A program made the position numbers and the translations under genes. From Neobacillus cucumis (GTDB taxonomy: Bacteria; Bacillota; Bacilli; Bacillales_B; DSM-18226), in assembly GCF_016107705.1 (NCBI RefSeq), contig NZ_JAEHGC010000009.1:62001-126000 (forward strand): a stretch of 64,000 nucleotides of DNA, in the 5' to 3' direction. Positions 1-8,659 of the stretch are shown in pieces. Each line of letters begins with the position of its first letter. Positions within the stretch are counted from its first letter, which is position 1. The notes under the pieces were generated by a model that was given only the letters and a program-made list of their open reading frames with translations, was not told the DNA's origin and ran no database searches.

Positions 1-774
1 GCCATTAGAACCTTAACAGTAAAGCGTGGAATTGACCCAAGGAACTTTACACTTGTTGCTTTCGGTGGTGCAGGTCCGATGCATGCAGTCTTAATAGCCG
101 AATCGCTGGGTGTGCAGAAAATCTTTATACCAAGTGTTTCTGGAACTTTTTCGGCTTGGGGAATGCTGCAAACTGATATCCGATATGATACCGTAAGAAA
201 TTTTGTTGCAAACCTGAGTAGAGTCGATAAATTTGAATTAGAAACGCTTTACAAAGAAATGATGGAAGAGTGCAAAAATGTTTTAAATCAACAAAATATC
301 TCTACAGATCAAATTCGCTTCCAATTCAGTGCAGACATCCGCTATGTTGGCCAAGAATATACAGTAAATGTTTCTAATAAATCCAATAATCTAAAGGAAC
401 TAGAAGAAGGATTTCACAAAACACATTTAGATTTATATGGACATAACAATCCAAAGGGAATTACTGAGATTGTTAATCTTAGAACATCTGCTTTCGGGGA
501 TCTTGAAAAGATTGAATATGCAAAATCGCAAGACAAGAAAGAAAAACAAGCGGAACCAACAACACAAAGAACGGTTGTATGGAGTAACGAGGAAACTACT
601 ACTAATATCTATTCATCAGACACCTTAAGAAATGGGAATTTCTTTAACGGTCCTGCAATAATTGAAGATAAAAATTCCACCATAGTAATCCCACCAAATT
701 ATTTTATCCGCATCGATGACTATCAAAATATTAAAATTGTTAAACAAACGGTAGGACAGGAGGCATTTGTATGA
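1..774 (+). CDS. hyuA: Hydantoinase/oxoprolinase subunit A, C-terminal part (5' end outside window)
   Basis: The frame is open from base 1, so the gene starts before the window; about 257 C-terminal residues are visible. It keeps the family's glycine-rich signature LVAFGGAGPMHA and the following SGTFSAWGML stretch, which match the intact HyuA at 8660-10702. HyuA proteins carry the ATPase fold of ATP-dependent hydantoinases, 5-oxoprolinases and acetone-carboxylase-like enzymes, and work with a HyuB partner. The stop overlaps the start of the hyuB at 771 by four bases (ATGA), so the two are translationally coupled. The substrate cannot be read from sequence. The family call is firm. Confidence 0.93.
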   Translation, partial: AIRTLTVKRGIDPRNFTLVAFGGAGPMHAVLIAESLGVQKIFIPSVSGTFSAWGMLQTDIRYDTVRNFVANLSRVDKFELETLYKEMMEECKNVLNQQNISTDQIRFQFSADIRYVGQEYTVNVSNKSNNLKELEEGFHKTHLDLYGHNNPKGITEIVNLRTSAFGDLEKIEYAKSQDKKEKQAEPTTQRTVVWSNEETTTNIYSSDTLRNGNFFNGPAIIEDKNSTIVIPPNYFIRIDDYQNIKIVKQTVGQEAFV

Positions 775-2429
775 TTATTCAGGAATCAGTCTTTTTAGAG
801 AATCCAATTACAACTGAAATTGTTAGAAATGCCTTAACTTCCATTGCAGACGAAATGAATGCAAGCTTGGCAAGGAGTGCTTTTTCACCAATTATTTACG
901 AAATGAAGGATTGCAGTGTATGTCTTTTTAACCGGGATGTGGAATTGCTTGGTCAGTCAGCTGGTTTGCCTATCTTCCTAGGAAATATTGACGAATGTAT
1001 TAAGACTACTACCAAAATTATTGGCGGGATTGACCAGTACAAAGACGGGGATATTTATATCTTAAATGATTCCTATATAGGTGGGACCCATTTAAATGAT
1101 GTAACGATTTTCTCACCTATTTTTTATAAAAATGAGTTAGTTGGTTTTACTGCAAACCGTGCACACTGGTTGGATATTGGGTCAAAAGATCCTGGTTATC
1201 CAATGGATGCCACGAGCATTTATCAAGAGGGAATTCGTATCCCGCCAACCAAAATATATGATAATGGTAGAGCCTTGGATGATGTCATTCGTTTAATCGT
1301 GTCAAATAATCGTTTTCAGGAAGCAGCAATGGGTGATTTAAATGCGCAAATTGCCGCTTGCAGAACCGGTGAAAAAAGATTTAAGGAATTAATTGCCCGG
1401 TTTACAATCGAACGGATTAATCGCTGCGTTCATGATATTTTTAGGCAATCGGAGGAAATGGACCGCAGTGTGGTAAGAAACATACCTGACGGAATATATA
1501 ATGCCGAAGGTTATCTTGATAATGACGGTGTTAAGGATGAACCTATTCTTGTTAAAGTAAAAGTTGAAGTAAAGGGTGATTTTATAACAATAGACTTAAC
1601 AGGTTCAAGCATACAGCGGTCAGGACAAACCAATTGCGGATTTGCACAAACAGTCTCTGCATGCAGGGTTGCATTTAAAGATCTAATAAGTCCCAATACT
1701 CCTGTCACAGGTGGAAACTTTAAGACTATGAAAATTATAGCTCCGGAAGGAACAATATTTCATGCAGTAGAGCCAGCTCCATGCGGTTGGTATTTTACAC
1801 CACTTGGTTTGTTAATTGACTTAATTATTAAGGCTCTATCCCCTGTCATGAAAGAAAAGGCAGCCGGAGCACACTATGGTGATTCAATGGTTGTTACCTT
1901 TGGTGGAGTAGATGATAAAGCAAACGAACCGTTCCTAAGTGTTGAGGCAACCGCAGGCGGCTGGGGAGCTTTTGAATCAGGCGATGGCCAATCAGCATTA
2001 ATAAACCATGTAAGCGGGGATTTTAAAAATCTTCCGATTGAAGTATTCGAGTCGAAATACCCGCTTCGAGTGAATCAATATGCATTAAGAAATAATTCAG
2101 GCGGTTCAGGCCAGTATCGTGGTGGTTTGGGCGTTATAAAAGAGTATGAGGTTTTATGTGAGAATGCATTTGTTTCTTTATGGTTTGAACGTTCCAAAAC
2201 GCCGGCTTGGGGATTGTTCGGAGGTCACGCTGGCATGGGCCCGGATGTTGAAATTATTTCTGGGAATAAAGTTGAGCATTTACTAAAAGTAAATGGAAAG
2301 CCAATTCAAAAAGGAGATATTGTAATCGTTAAAACTGGCGGTGGTGGAGGATATGGTGACCCTTCGCAAAGATCATCTGAAAAAATTGAATTGGATATAC
2401 GAAATGAATATGTCAATATTGAGCAATAG
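771..2429 (+). CDS. hyuB: Hydantoinase/oxoprolinase subunit B
   Basis: This 552-residue protein is a HyuB (hydantoinase_B/oxoprolinase) subunit. Visible family landmarks are an N-terminal NALTSIADEMNASLARSAFSP segment (compare DSLIAIGEEMFHTLARTSMSP in the HyuB at 10707), IYILNDSYIGGTHLNDV near residue 100, ATAGGWGAFESGDGQ near residue 400 and the C-terminal glycine turn GGGGGYGDP. HyuB joins HyuA in ATP-dependent opening or carboxylation of small ring amides or ketones. The start overlaps the hyuA stop (ATGA). It is shorter and more diverged than the two HyuB proteins at 10707 and 13022, so it probably serves another substrate. Cytoplasmic. Confidence 0.93.
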   Translation: MIIQESVFLENPITTEIVRNALTSIADEMNASLARSAFSPIIYEMKDCSVCLFNRDVELLGQSAGLPIFLGNIDECIKTTTKIIGGIDQYKDGDIYILNDSYIGGTHLNDVTIFSPIFYKNELVGFTANRAHWLDIGSKDPGYPMDATSIYQEGIRIPPTKIYDNGRALDDVIRLIVSNNRFQEAAMGDLNAQIAACRTGEKRFKELIARFTIERINRCVHDIFRQSEEMDRSVVRNIPDGIYNAEGYLDNDGVKDEPILVKVKVEVKGDFITIDLTGSSIQRSGQTNCGFAQTVSACRVAFKDLISPNTPVTGGNFKTMKIIAPEGTIFHAVEPAPCGWYFTPLGLLIDLIIKALSPVMKEKAAGAHYGDSMVVTFGGVDDKANEPFLSVEATAGGWGAFESGDGQSALINHVSGDFKNLPIEVFESKYPLRVNQYALRNNSGGSGQYRGGLGVIKEYEVLCENAFVSLWFERSKTPAWGLFGGHAGMGPDVEIISGNKVEHLLKVNGKPIQKGDIVIVKTGGGGGYGDPSQRSSEKIELDIRNEYVNIEQ

Positions 2430-2600
2430 ATAATTGGGCTCCATTAAGAAATTACTTCTCTAGTGTTTAATTGGGGGAATTTCGCAGCAATAATTTAAGA
2501 GGTTCTCCCTTCTTCTTACATTCTGCACTTTTTTCACAATTCAAATAATTATTTCTTTTGGATAAACTTTAATCTCTCATTGAGAGGGTGAAAGACATTA

Positions 2601-3041
2601 GTGAGAAAACTTAAAATTAAGTTTGAACGAGGTGGAGAAATAGCCGCGACCTTGCTTGAAAAAAAAGCCCCAAAAACGAGTGAAATGTTATGGAATCAAC
2701 TACCTCTAGAAAGTCTAGTAACCCATTCCAGGTGGTCAGGAAGGGAAATTAACCTCTCATGTCCTGAAGTTCAACCATTATTTCGGGAAAACCAGACCAT
2801 TTATACCAGTATTGGCTAGGTTTGCTATTGGCGAGATTGGAACTGGGAAGGAGGAGGTGAGCCTCCACAAGTATTAGCAATCTATTATGGAGCAGAACGT
2901 ACTCGTAGCCACAAGGGTGATGAGCCAGTAAACGTTTTTGCGCATGTCGATTTTGAAGATATTTCTAACCTTGTAGAAATTGGTGAAAGAGTTTGGCTCT
3001 CCGGATTGGAAAAAATCTATATTGAAAGATTATACGATTAA
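2601..3041 (+). pseudogene. DUF3830 (cyclophilin-like) gene interrupted by one in-frame TAG
   Basis: The GTG at 2601 opens a 147-codon frame that is intact except for one TAG at 2817-2819, after residue 72. Translation resumes in the same frame as VCYWRDWNWEGGGEPPQ and later AIYYGAERTR, ending at the TAA at 3039-3041. No frameshift is needed. Full length (146 residues) and the IYYG motif fit DUF3830, a cyclophilin-fold family that I recall near hydantoinase and Asp/Glu racemase genes; both neighbours are present here. GAG or GAA to TAG is the simplest one-base origin. It may be a young pseudogene, a sequencing error, or less likely a readthrough gene. The family call is moderately sure; the reading frame is plain. 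Confidence 0.75.
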
Positions 3042-3201
3042 TTCCTTTAAACGATGACTTCATAAGAATAGAAATCTAAATATGATCATTCAGTAAAATA
3101 GTTTAGGATTCCTTTTTTGCCTGGGGTAAAAATGTCATTAGGAATGGATTTTTAACGTTTTAATTTACTGAATATTAGAAATTGCCTTAGGGGGTTATTA
3201 A

Positions 3202-4548
3202 ATGGATAATAGTGTATTGACTGCTAAACCTAAAACAGCTATACAAGTCGGTGAATTATTTAAAGACATGCGTTTTAACAAGAGGCACGCCTTTGTAGGT
3301 TTTGTCTTATTTTTTGCCTTTATTATAGAAGCATGGGAAATGATGATTATGATCTTCATTAGTGGTGCAATTGCTTCCGAATTTAAATTATCAGCTGTCC
3401 AAGTAGGAACACTAATAGGATCAATTTACCTGGGAATGATTCCGGGTGCATATGCATGGGGATTTATATCCGATAAACTTGGCCGCAAAAAGACGATGAT
3501 TTATAGTTTGTTACTCTATACACTATTTTCCGTTATCAGTGCATTCTCACCTAATTTTGAAGTGCTTTACATTAGCCGGGTTTTAGCAGGTATTTCATTA
3601 TCAGGTATGTTGGTTTGTATTTTTCCTTATTTTGAAGAAATGCTTCCAGTTAAAGAACGAGGGAAATTTGGCGGTTATTTATCTGCTGGATGGCCTTTTG
3701 GCGTACTGCTGGCAATTGGCGTAACGGCAATATTTATAGGGGTGGAAGGTTCGCTTGGCGGATGGAGAATTATTATGTTTATTAGTGCATTGGCAGGTTT
3801 ATGGGGTCTATTGCTAATCAAGATTCCTGAGTCACCTTATTGGTTGGCAGGAAAAGGCCGGCAGGAAGAAGCTAAAGAAGTAATAAGGTATTTAAGCAAG
3901 GGTACTATCAATATTGATCAATATACTAAACTGGAAGTATTAGATGTTAAGCAGGCAAACTATTTCGAAATTTTTAAAGGAAAATTATTAAAGTTAACAA
4001 CATTACAGACGATTGTAAATTTCACACTTTCTTTTGGTTACTGGGGATTGTACACCTGGATTCCTGCATTACTTCAACAAAAAGGGTTATCAATGTCTCA
4101 AAGTCTTGGTTTTATTGCGCTAACCTCAATTATCCAAATACCAGGGTATATGGCTGCATCACATTTAACGGCGAAATTTGGCAGGAAAAAAATTCTTTTT
4201 ACATTTGTAGCCGGCGCTGCCATTAGCGGATTTTTATTTGCATTCTCTTCAAATATGTTTGAACTATACGCCTTTAATTTCCTTCTTTCATTTTTTAATC
4301 AGGGTGCTTGGGCTGTTTGGAATACATGGTTTGGCGAAATCTACCCAACTAATATCCGAGGGGCCGGATATAGCTTCGGTGCTGCTTCTCAGCGCTGGGC
4401 AAATACGTTTGCACCTTCAATCATCGGACTTGTAATAGGTCTGGGTTGGGCATTTGGGTCAGTGGTTTCATTTATAGAGGGTTTCGTTGTCGTCACGATT
4501 ATCACTATGTTGTTTATTCATGAAACGGAAGGAAAAATTCTTGAGTAG
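3202..4548 (+). CDS. MFS transporter (AAHS/sugar-porter-like)
   Basis: This 448-residue protein has about 12 hydrophobic segments. The MFS loop 2-3 signature is present (GFISDKLGRKKTM), as is PESPYWLAGKGRQEEA after TM6, typical of the aromatic-acid/sugar porter group. The start follows GGGGG-TTATTAA. It is clearly paralogous to the transporter at 6541 (shared VQVGELF N-terminus, IEAWEMM in TM1). Sitting beside hyuA-hyuB and DUF3830, it probably imports the ring compound or acid they handle. Its 3' end abuts decayed hyuB and aldehyde dehydrogenase tails. Confidence 0.9.
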   Translation: MDNSVLTAKPKTAIQVGELFKDMRFNKRHAFVGFVLFFAFIIEAWEMMIMIFISGAIASEFKLSAVQVGTLIGSIYLGMIPGAYAWGFISDKLGRKKTMIYSLLLYTLFSVISAFSPNFEVLYISRVLAGISLSGMLVCIFPYFEEMLPVKERGKFGGYLSAGWPFGVLLAIGVTAIFIGVEGSLGGWRIIMFISALAGLWGLLLIKIPESPYWLAGKGRQEEAKEVIRYLSKGTINIDQYTKLEVLDVKQANYFEIFKGKLLKLTTLQTIVNFTLSFGYWGLYTWIPALLQQKGLSMSQSLGFIALTSIIQIPGYMAASHLTAKFGRKKILFTFVAGAAISGFLFAFSSNMFELYAFNFLLSFFNQGAWAVWNTWFGEIYPTNIRGAGYSFGAASQRWANTFAPSIIGLVIGLGWAFGSVVSFIEGFVVVTIITMLFIHETEGKILE

Positions 4549-4560
4549 GGACTATATTTT

Positions 4561-4759
4561 AAAGGAGCTTTTGGCAGCTCATTTGAAAGACCGATTGAGG
4601 ATGTAAATATGGATGTTGTTCGTGGGTATGTCAGAGCTGAATATGCAAAAAAAGATTATGGAGTAGTCATTCATCCAGCCACTTTGGAAATTGATCATGT
4701 TGCAACAAAGAAAAAAGAGAATTTTAAAGTTATTAAGAGCCAAAATCTTTATAACTAAT
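4561..4759 (+). pseudogene. 3' tail of a lost hyuB gene
   Basis: Only the last 60 or so codons survive. The frame from about 4561 reads GAFGSSFERPIEDVNMDVVR and continues with AEYAKKDYGVVIHPATLEID, ending in a TAA. This matches the HyuB C-terminus (glycine turn, GDPxERP, then VxxGYVSxExAxxxYGVVxxP). No start codon or upstream domain remains; the 5' end butts onto the end of the MFS gene. I infer a deletion or rearrangement that fused the transporter to the far end of a former hyuB. Confidence 0.7.
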
Positions 4760-4930
4760 ATTGCGAAAATGCTCACTTCTATCGACGATATCGATTCCGG
4801 TTTAGTCCGGATTAACGTGGAAAGTGCAGGAGCCATTTGGTGAAATGGAGTTCTCCTCCGGCTCCCGAGAAAAGGCGAAGCTGCAAAGGAATTCTTCACC
4901 TCAATTAAAACAGTTTTCGCTAGAGGTTAG
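4738..4930 (+). pseudogene. 3' tail of an aldehyde dehydrogenase (ketoglutarate-semialdehyde type)
   Basis: Two frames together spell an ALDH C-terminus: IAKMLTSIDDIDSGLVRINV then ESAGA, followed after a small deletion by PFGEMEFSSGSREK, then back in the first frame GEAAKEFFTSIKTVF. The order SGLVRIN, PFGGMK-like, SSxGSREQG, FFTxIKTV is that of alpha-ketoglutarate-semialdehyde dehydrogenases. At least one frameshift and the loss of the whole catalytic part make it non-functional. It starts inside the tail of the hyuB remnant, so both were probably neighbours in an older operon. Confidence 0.65.
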
Positions 4931-4997
4931 ATTGGTGTCAGGCATCGTAAAAAGAGTAAATTTACTTTTTTATTCCACTATAAGAGGCAATTGAACA

Positions 4998-5028
4998 ATC
5001 CCGCCGTAAACTTGTGTTACGGTGGGAT
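4998..5028. other. 12-bp hairpin between decayed genes and racemase
   Basis: ATCCCGCCGTAA is answered by TTACGGTGGGAT across a 7-base loop, with one G-T pair. It is followed by A-rich, not T-rich, sequence on the plus strand, so it is not a classical terminator in that direction. It lies in the 270 bp between the ALDH remnant and the racemase gene, where I see nothing else but AT-rich DNA. Confidence 0.45.
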
Positions 5029-5201
5029 CTAAGAAAAAAATAAACGGAAAAAGTGAAGATAGAAAGATTGGAAGAATAATAATATTCAAGTTTACAAGTA
5101 TTAATATTTTGAATAAATTACACCATTTTCAAAATATTTGTGGTAATACAAAATAAGAGTTTGAGTTTTTTGAATTTTTTTATTACATGGAGGTTATATG
5201 A

Positions 5202-5969
5202 ATGGCTAAGAAAATTTTATTTATTAATCCCGTGCACACTGATGCCTTTGATGATGATTTCCGAAAACAATTTGAACGTTATAAAAGTCCTGATACTGTG
5301 GTGGATGTAGTTTCTTTTGATGGAATAGGACCGATCCATATCGAGTATAGCTGTTATGAGGCCATGGTTATTCCTGAGATAATCAGAACTGTGAAAAAAG
5401 CTGAAGAAGACGGGTATGATGCTGCAATTATCGGTTGTTTCTATGACCCTGCATTAAGAGCCTGCCGTGAGGTTGTTGAAAAAATGGTCATAACTGGACC
5501 TGCTGAGTCAGCTCTCCATATTGCCACCACATTGGGAGAAAACTTTTCGGTTGTCGTTGGCCGGAAAAAGTGGATTCCAGAAATGAAGGAAAATGTAAAT
5601 AAGTATGGCTTTGCACATAAATTAGCGTCATTTAAGTCTCTTGGCTTAGGAGTTCATGATTTTCAAAAAGATCATGAAGAGACGAAAAGAAGAATTAAAA
5701 AAGCTGCGACTGAAGCCATCGAACAAGATGGGGCAGATGTCATTATATTAGGATGTACTGGTGAGTATGGCTTATTTGAGACCTTACAGGATGAACTAGG
5801 GGTCCCAGTAATAGATGCAAGCTTGGCCCCATTTAAATATGCTGAATTCTTAGTAGAGTTAAAACAAAAATTAGCATGGACACATTGTAAACTTGTAGGT
5901 TACCAATCACCACCTGCCGACGAGGTGGAAAAGTTTCAATTGTTTAATCAGGTTGCACTAAAAAATTAA
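5202..5969 (+). CDS. Aspartate/glutamate/hydantoin racemase family protein
   Basis: This 255-residue protein has the two-domain Asp/Glu/hydantoin racemase fold. Catalytic cysteines are visible in both halves: Cys79 in AIIGCFYDP and Cys185 in IILGCTGEYG. Such enzymes racemise hydantoins, allantoin or amino acids by two-base proton transfer, which lets a one-handed hydantoinase use both enantiomers. The start at 5202 has a GGAGG eight bases upstream; an ATG at 5198 in another frame stops after three codons. It belongs with the first hyu region but is separated from it by gene remnants, and probably has its own promoter in the AT-rich DNA upstream. Confidence 0.87.
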   Translation: MAKKILFINPVHTDAFDDDFRKQFERYKSPDTVVDVVSFDGIGPIHIEYSCYEAMVIPEIIRTVKKAEEDGYDAAIIGCFYDPALRACREVVEKMVITGPAESALHIATTLGENFSVVVGRKKWIPEMKENVNKYGFAHKLASFKSLGLGVHDFQKDHEETKRRIKKAATEAIEQDGADVIILGCTGEYGLFETLQDELGVPVIDASLAPFKYAEFLVELKQKLAWTHCKLVGYQSPPADEVEKFQLFNQVALKN

Positions 5970-6035
5970 AAATTAAAGGGGGGAGGTGCCAATAAGGATG
6001 TAATGGGTTTTGTTATCATGATTAAAAACCAGTGA

Positions 6036-6200
6036 TGATCTGACCCGTTAAAGTTGGATAAAGATATGATGCTGTTTTCCTGGTGGGATGAAACCTGTAC
6101 TTTACAGGGCTCATTCCACCTTGTTTTTTTATCCTATAGTTATTGAAGAAAATCATCCAATCTGCCGCGGCCTGAGTGACTTCATCAAAGATAGGTAATC
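6036..6200 (-). mobile_element. Remnant of an IS3-family insertion sequence (3' end of transposase)
   Basis: On the minus strand the frame reads WMIFFNNYRIKKQGGMSP then VKYR, the C-terminal signature of IS3/IS150-type OrfB transposases (W-x-x-FYNxxRx....GGMSPxxYR). About 45 bp further on the plus strand reads TGACCCGTTAAAGTTGGATA (6041-6060), which resembles an IS3-type terminal inverted repeat (TGACCCC-AAAGTTGG). The DDE catalytic core and the other end are missing, so it is a dead fragment. The rest of 5970-6540 is AT-rich and I see no gene in it. Confidence 0.6.
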
Positions 6201-6540
6201 GTAAAGACAAACTGTTTCAAATTACAGCTGGTAGATCTTTTGGGTGATAGCTCATTTTTGGGGTTGAAAAAATGTGTAAACCTGGACTTTAATTTTATTG
6301 CAAAAATAGAAAAAATTTTGATAAATTGAAATTTTTTAATTGATAGTGTAAAAATTATAATATATAATAAATTCAGAAATAATAGAAATTTCGAAATAAT
6401 TGAAATGGGGGGTGTTAAGAAGCGAGGAATTCTTGGAATCTTGCAATTACCTATTTTTCCCAATAATGATTCTGTGTAACCGAGGTATTCAAAGCGTTTT
6501 ACTTGCTGGTTCAATAACATTTATCAAAAGGGGGATTTAC

Positions 6541-7887
6541 ATGAGTGTACATACTTCGTCAAAAATTTCACAAACCGGTAAGCAAATGGTACAAGTTGGT
6601 GAATTATTCGAGAATATGCCAGTAACAAGGCAACATTGGAAAGCTGGACTAGCTTTATTCTTCTCCTTCGTAATCGAAGCTTGGGAAATGATGATAATTA
6701 TTCTTATGAGTAGTTCCATAGGAAAGGATTTTAAGCTTAGCGGCGTTCAAATTGGTTCTTTAATTGGATCTATTTATCTTGGTATGATACCAGGTTGTTT
6801 GATTTGGGGAAAACTGGTAGATAAAATTGGACGCAAAAAATCTATGATATACAGTTTGTTGCTATATGGAATCATTTCGCTCATAAGCGCCTTTTCGGGC
6901 AGCTATGACATGCTTTGGTGGCTGCGTTTTGCGTCTGGTGTTGCACTTTCCGGGTTAATGGTTGCGACGTTTCCTTACTTCGAGGAGCTTCTTCCAATTA
7001 AAGCACGCGGAAAAGCAACGGTATATCTTGCATCTGGCTGGCCTGTCGGATATCTGATTGCGATTGGTATTTCCTATTACTGCTCTGGGCTTGGCTGGCG
7101 TTGGGCTTTAGCAATTAGCTCTATTGCTGGTCTATGGCTCCTCGTTGTTGCGGCACTGGTTCCAGAATCTCCTTACTGGCTGGCTGGGAAAGGCCGTCAG
7201 GAAGAGGCAAAAGATGTTATACGCAGGCTTTCCGAAGGTAAAATGGCCACGCTCTTGGACGGGGTTGAACTAATTGTGGAAAAAGCAAAAGAAGGTTCGT
7301 TCCTTGAGATCTTTAAAGGGAAATACCTCCGTCCTACAATTCTTCAGTTAATCATTAACTTCTGCTTTTCTTGGGGATATTGGGCCCTGTCTTCTTGGAT
7401 GCCCGTGCTTTTGGCCAAAAAGGGTCTTAGCACGCCGGCAGGTTTAGGTTTTATGGCACTTTCCGCTGTATTTATGTTCCCAGGCTACATGACATCGTCT
7501 TATTTGACAGGGAAATTTGGCCGTAAAAAGATTATGTTTATCTTTGTTCTTTTGGCCGCTGTCAGTGGTTTTGGTTTTGCCTCTTCGAACACAATGACAC
7601 AAATGTATGTGTGGAACTTTATTCTTTCCTTCTTCAGTTTAGGTGCGTGGGGGGTTTGGGATACTTGGATGGCAGAGCTTTACCCGACAGAGGTTCGTGG
7701 CGTCAGCTATTCACTAGGTTCCAGCGCCCAACGTGTGGCGAACGCAATAGCACCAAGTGTAATCGGGGCCATGTTGGCTGCAAATACTAGTTTTATGGTG
7801 ACAGTTTCTTTCATCTCCGTATTTTTGGTAATTACTTTTATCGCAACGCTCTTTTTAAAGGAAATGGAAGGAGAAATTCTTCATTAA
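6541..7887 (+). CDS. MFS transporter (AAHS/sugar-porter-like), second copy
   Basis: The frame is open from 6400, but ATG 6541 is the real start: AAAAGGGGG lies about six bases upstream and the N-terminus (MSVHTSSK...VQVGELFENM) then aligns with the transporter at 3202. It has 448 residues, 12 predicted membrane segments, the loop signature GKLVDKIGRKKSM and VPESPYWLAGKGRQEEA. GC is higher than in the first copy, suggesting separate histories. It heads the second hyu region, followed by a terminator and then a regulator, and likely imports the hydantoinase substrate. Confidence 0.9.
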   Translation: MSVHTSSKISQTGKQMVQVGELFENMPVTRQHWKAGLALFFSFVIEAWEMMIIILMSSSIGKDFKLSGVQIGSLIGSIYLGMIPGCLIWGKLVDKIGRKKSMIYSLLLYGIISLISAFSGSYDMLWWLRFASGVALSGLMVATFPYFEELLPIKARGKATVYLASGWPVGYLIAIGISYYCSGLGWRWALAISSIAGLWLLVVAALVPESPYWLAGKGRQEEAKDVIRRLSEGKMATLLDGVELIVEKAKEGSFLEIFKGKYLRPTILQLIINFCFSWGYWALSSWMPVLLAKKGLSTPAGLGFMALSAVFMFPGYMTSSYLTGKFGRKKIMFIFVLLAAVSGFGFASSNTMTQMYVWNFILSFFSLGAWGVWDTWMAELYPTEVRGVSYSLGSSAQRVANAIAPSVIGAMLAANTSFMVTVSFISVFLVITFIATLFLKEMEGEILH

Positions 7888-7893
7888 GAGAAT

Positions 7894-7929
7894 AAAATTG
7901 GGTGGCGTACAAAGTTGCCCAATTTTTTT
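7894..7929 (+). terminator. Intrinsic terminator after MFS gene
   Basis: AAAATTGGG pairs with CCCAATTTT across a short loop that itself holds a GGC/GCC pair, followed by a run of seven T. It lies seven bases after the transporter stop and separates it from the regulator gene. Confidence 0.75.
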
Positions 7930-8065
7930 CTACCAAGTAAAATTTCAGTAATAGTGAAAAAATATAAAAAAATTTTGATATTACTGTAAATTCTGATTGA
8001 TATAAAAATTACTATAATTTAAAATAAAAACATAAATAAAAAGAGATTAAGATAGGAAATGAAAA

Positions 8066-8608
8066 ATGGACGAAATCTATCAAAAAATAAAAGAATTAAG
8101 AAAACAGCAGGATTTGACCTTGAAAGATTTAAGTGAAAAAACAGGATTATCCATCAGTTTTTTGTCCCAAGTGGAACGTGGAGCTACTACGTTGGCCATT
8201 ACATCTTTAAAAAAAATTGCCGACGCCTATCAGATACCAATTACAGATTTTTTTGAAAATCAGTCTAATCAGAACTTTTTGGTAAAAGCTGAAAATCATG
8301 AACCATTCCGAATTGAGGGATCCAGTGCAGAATATACCCGACTCGGGGGTGACTTTACCGGAAGATCTATTGAACCGATTATCGTTACGTTGTCTCCTAA
8401 TCTAATTCAGGACAATCAGTTCAGCCACCCAGGGGAAGAATTCTATTATGTTCTTGAAGGTGCAGTCATTTTTACGATTGATGGAAAAGAGTATCTTCTT
8501 AAAACCGGAGATTCTATTCATTTTCCGTCCAATTTGCCTCATTTTTGGCAGAACCCATTGAATCAGATTACAAAAATTTTATGCGTTTTAACTCCAGTTA
8601 TTTTCTAA
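8066..8608 (+). CDS. XRE-family regulator with C-terminal cupin domain
   Basis: The 180-residue protein has an N-terminal helix-turn-helix of XRE type (residues 7-62, LKDLSEKTGLSISFLSQVER) and a cupin_2 sensor domain (about 105-175, HPGEEFYYVLEGAVIFTIDG, then HFPSNLPHFWQNP). The cupin keeps His and Glu residues of the usual metal site. Members of this PuuR-like class repress catabolic genes until a small ligand binds the cupin. It sits between the MFS gene and hyuA, so it is the likely local regulator. A possible -10 (TATAAT, 8013-8018) lies upstream; I found no convincing -35. The inverted repeat TTTCAGTAATA/TATTACTG at 7943-7988 could be its own operator. Confidence 0.88.
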   Translation: MDEIYQKIKELRKQQDLTLKDLSEKTGLSISFLSQVERGATTLAITSLKKIADAYQIPITDFFENQSNQNFLVKAENHEPFRIEGSSAEYTRLGGDFTGRSIEPIIVTLSPNLIQDNQFSHPGEEFYYVLEGAVIFTIDGKEYLLKTGDSIHFPSNLPHFWQNPLNQITKILCVLTPVIF

Positions 8609-8659
8609 GGAAGGTAACTGGATCATATAAAAAATTGGTAAAAAAGAAAGGTGGATCTT

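Noticed and set aside
4579..4899. 106-codon minus-strand frame over the decayed genes
   Set aside because: The plus strand carries recognisable HyuB and ALDH tails; the minus frame resembles nothing.
6400..6540. 47-codon N-terminal extension of the second MFS transporter
   Set aside because: ATG 6541 has a strong ribosome site and aligns with the paralogue's N-terminus; the extension is AT-rich non-coding DNA.
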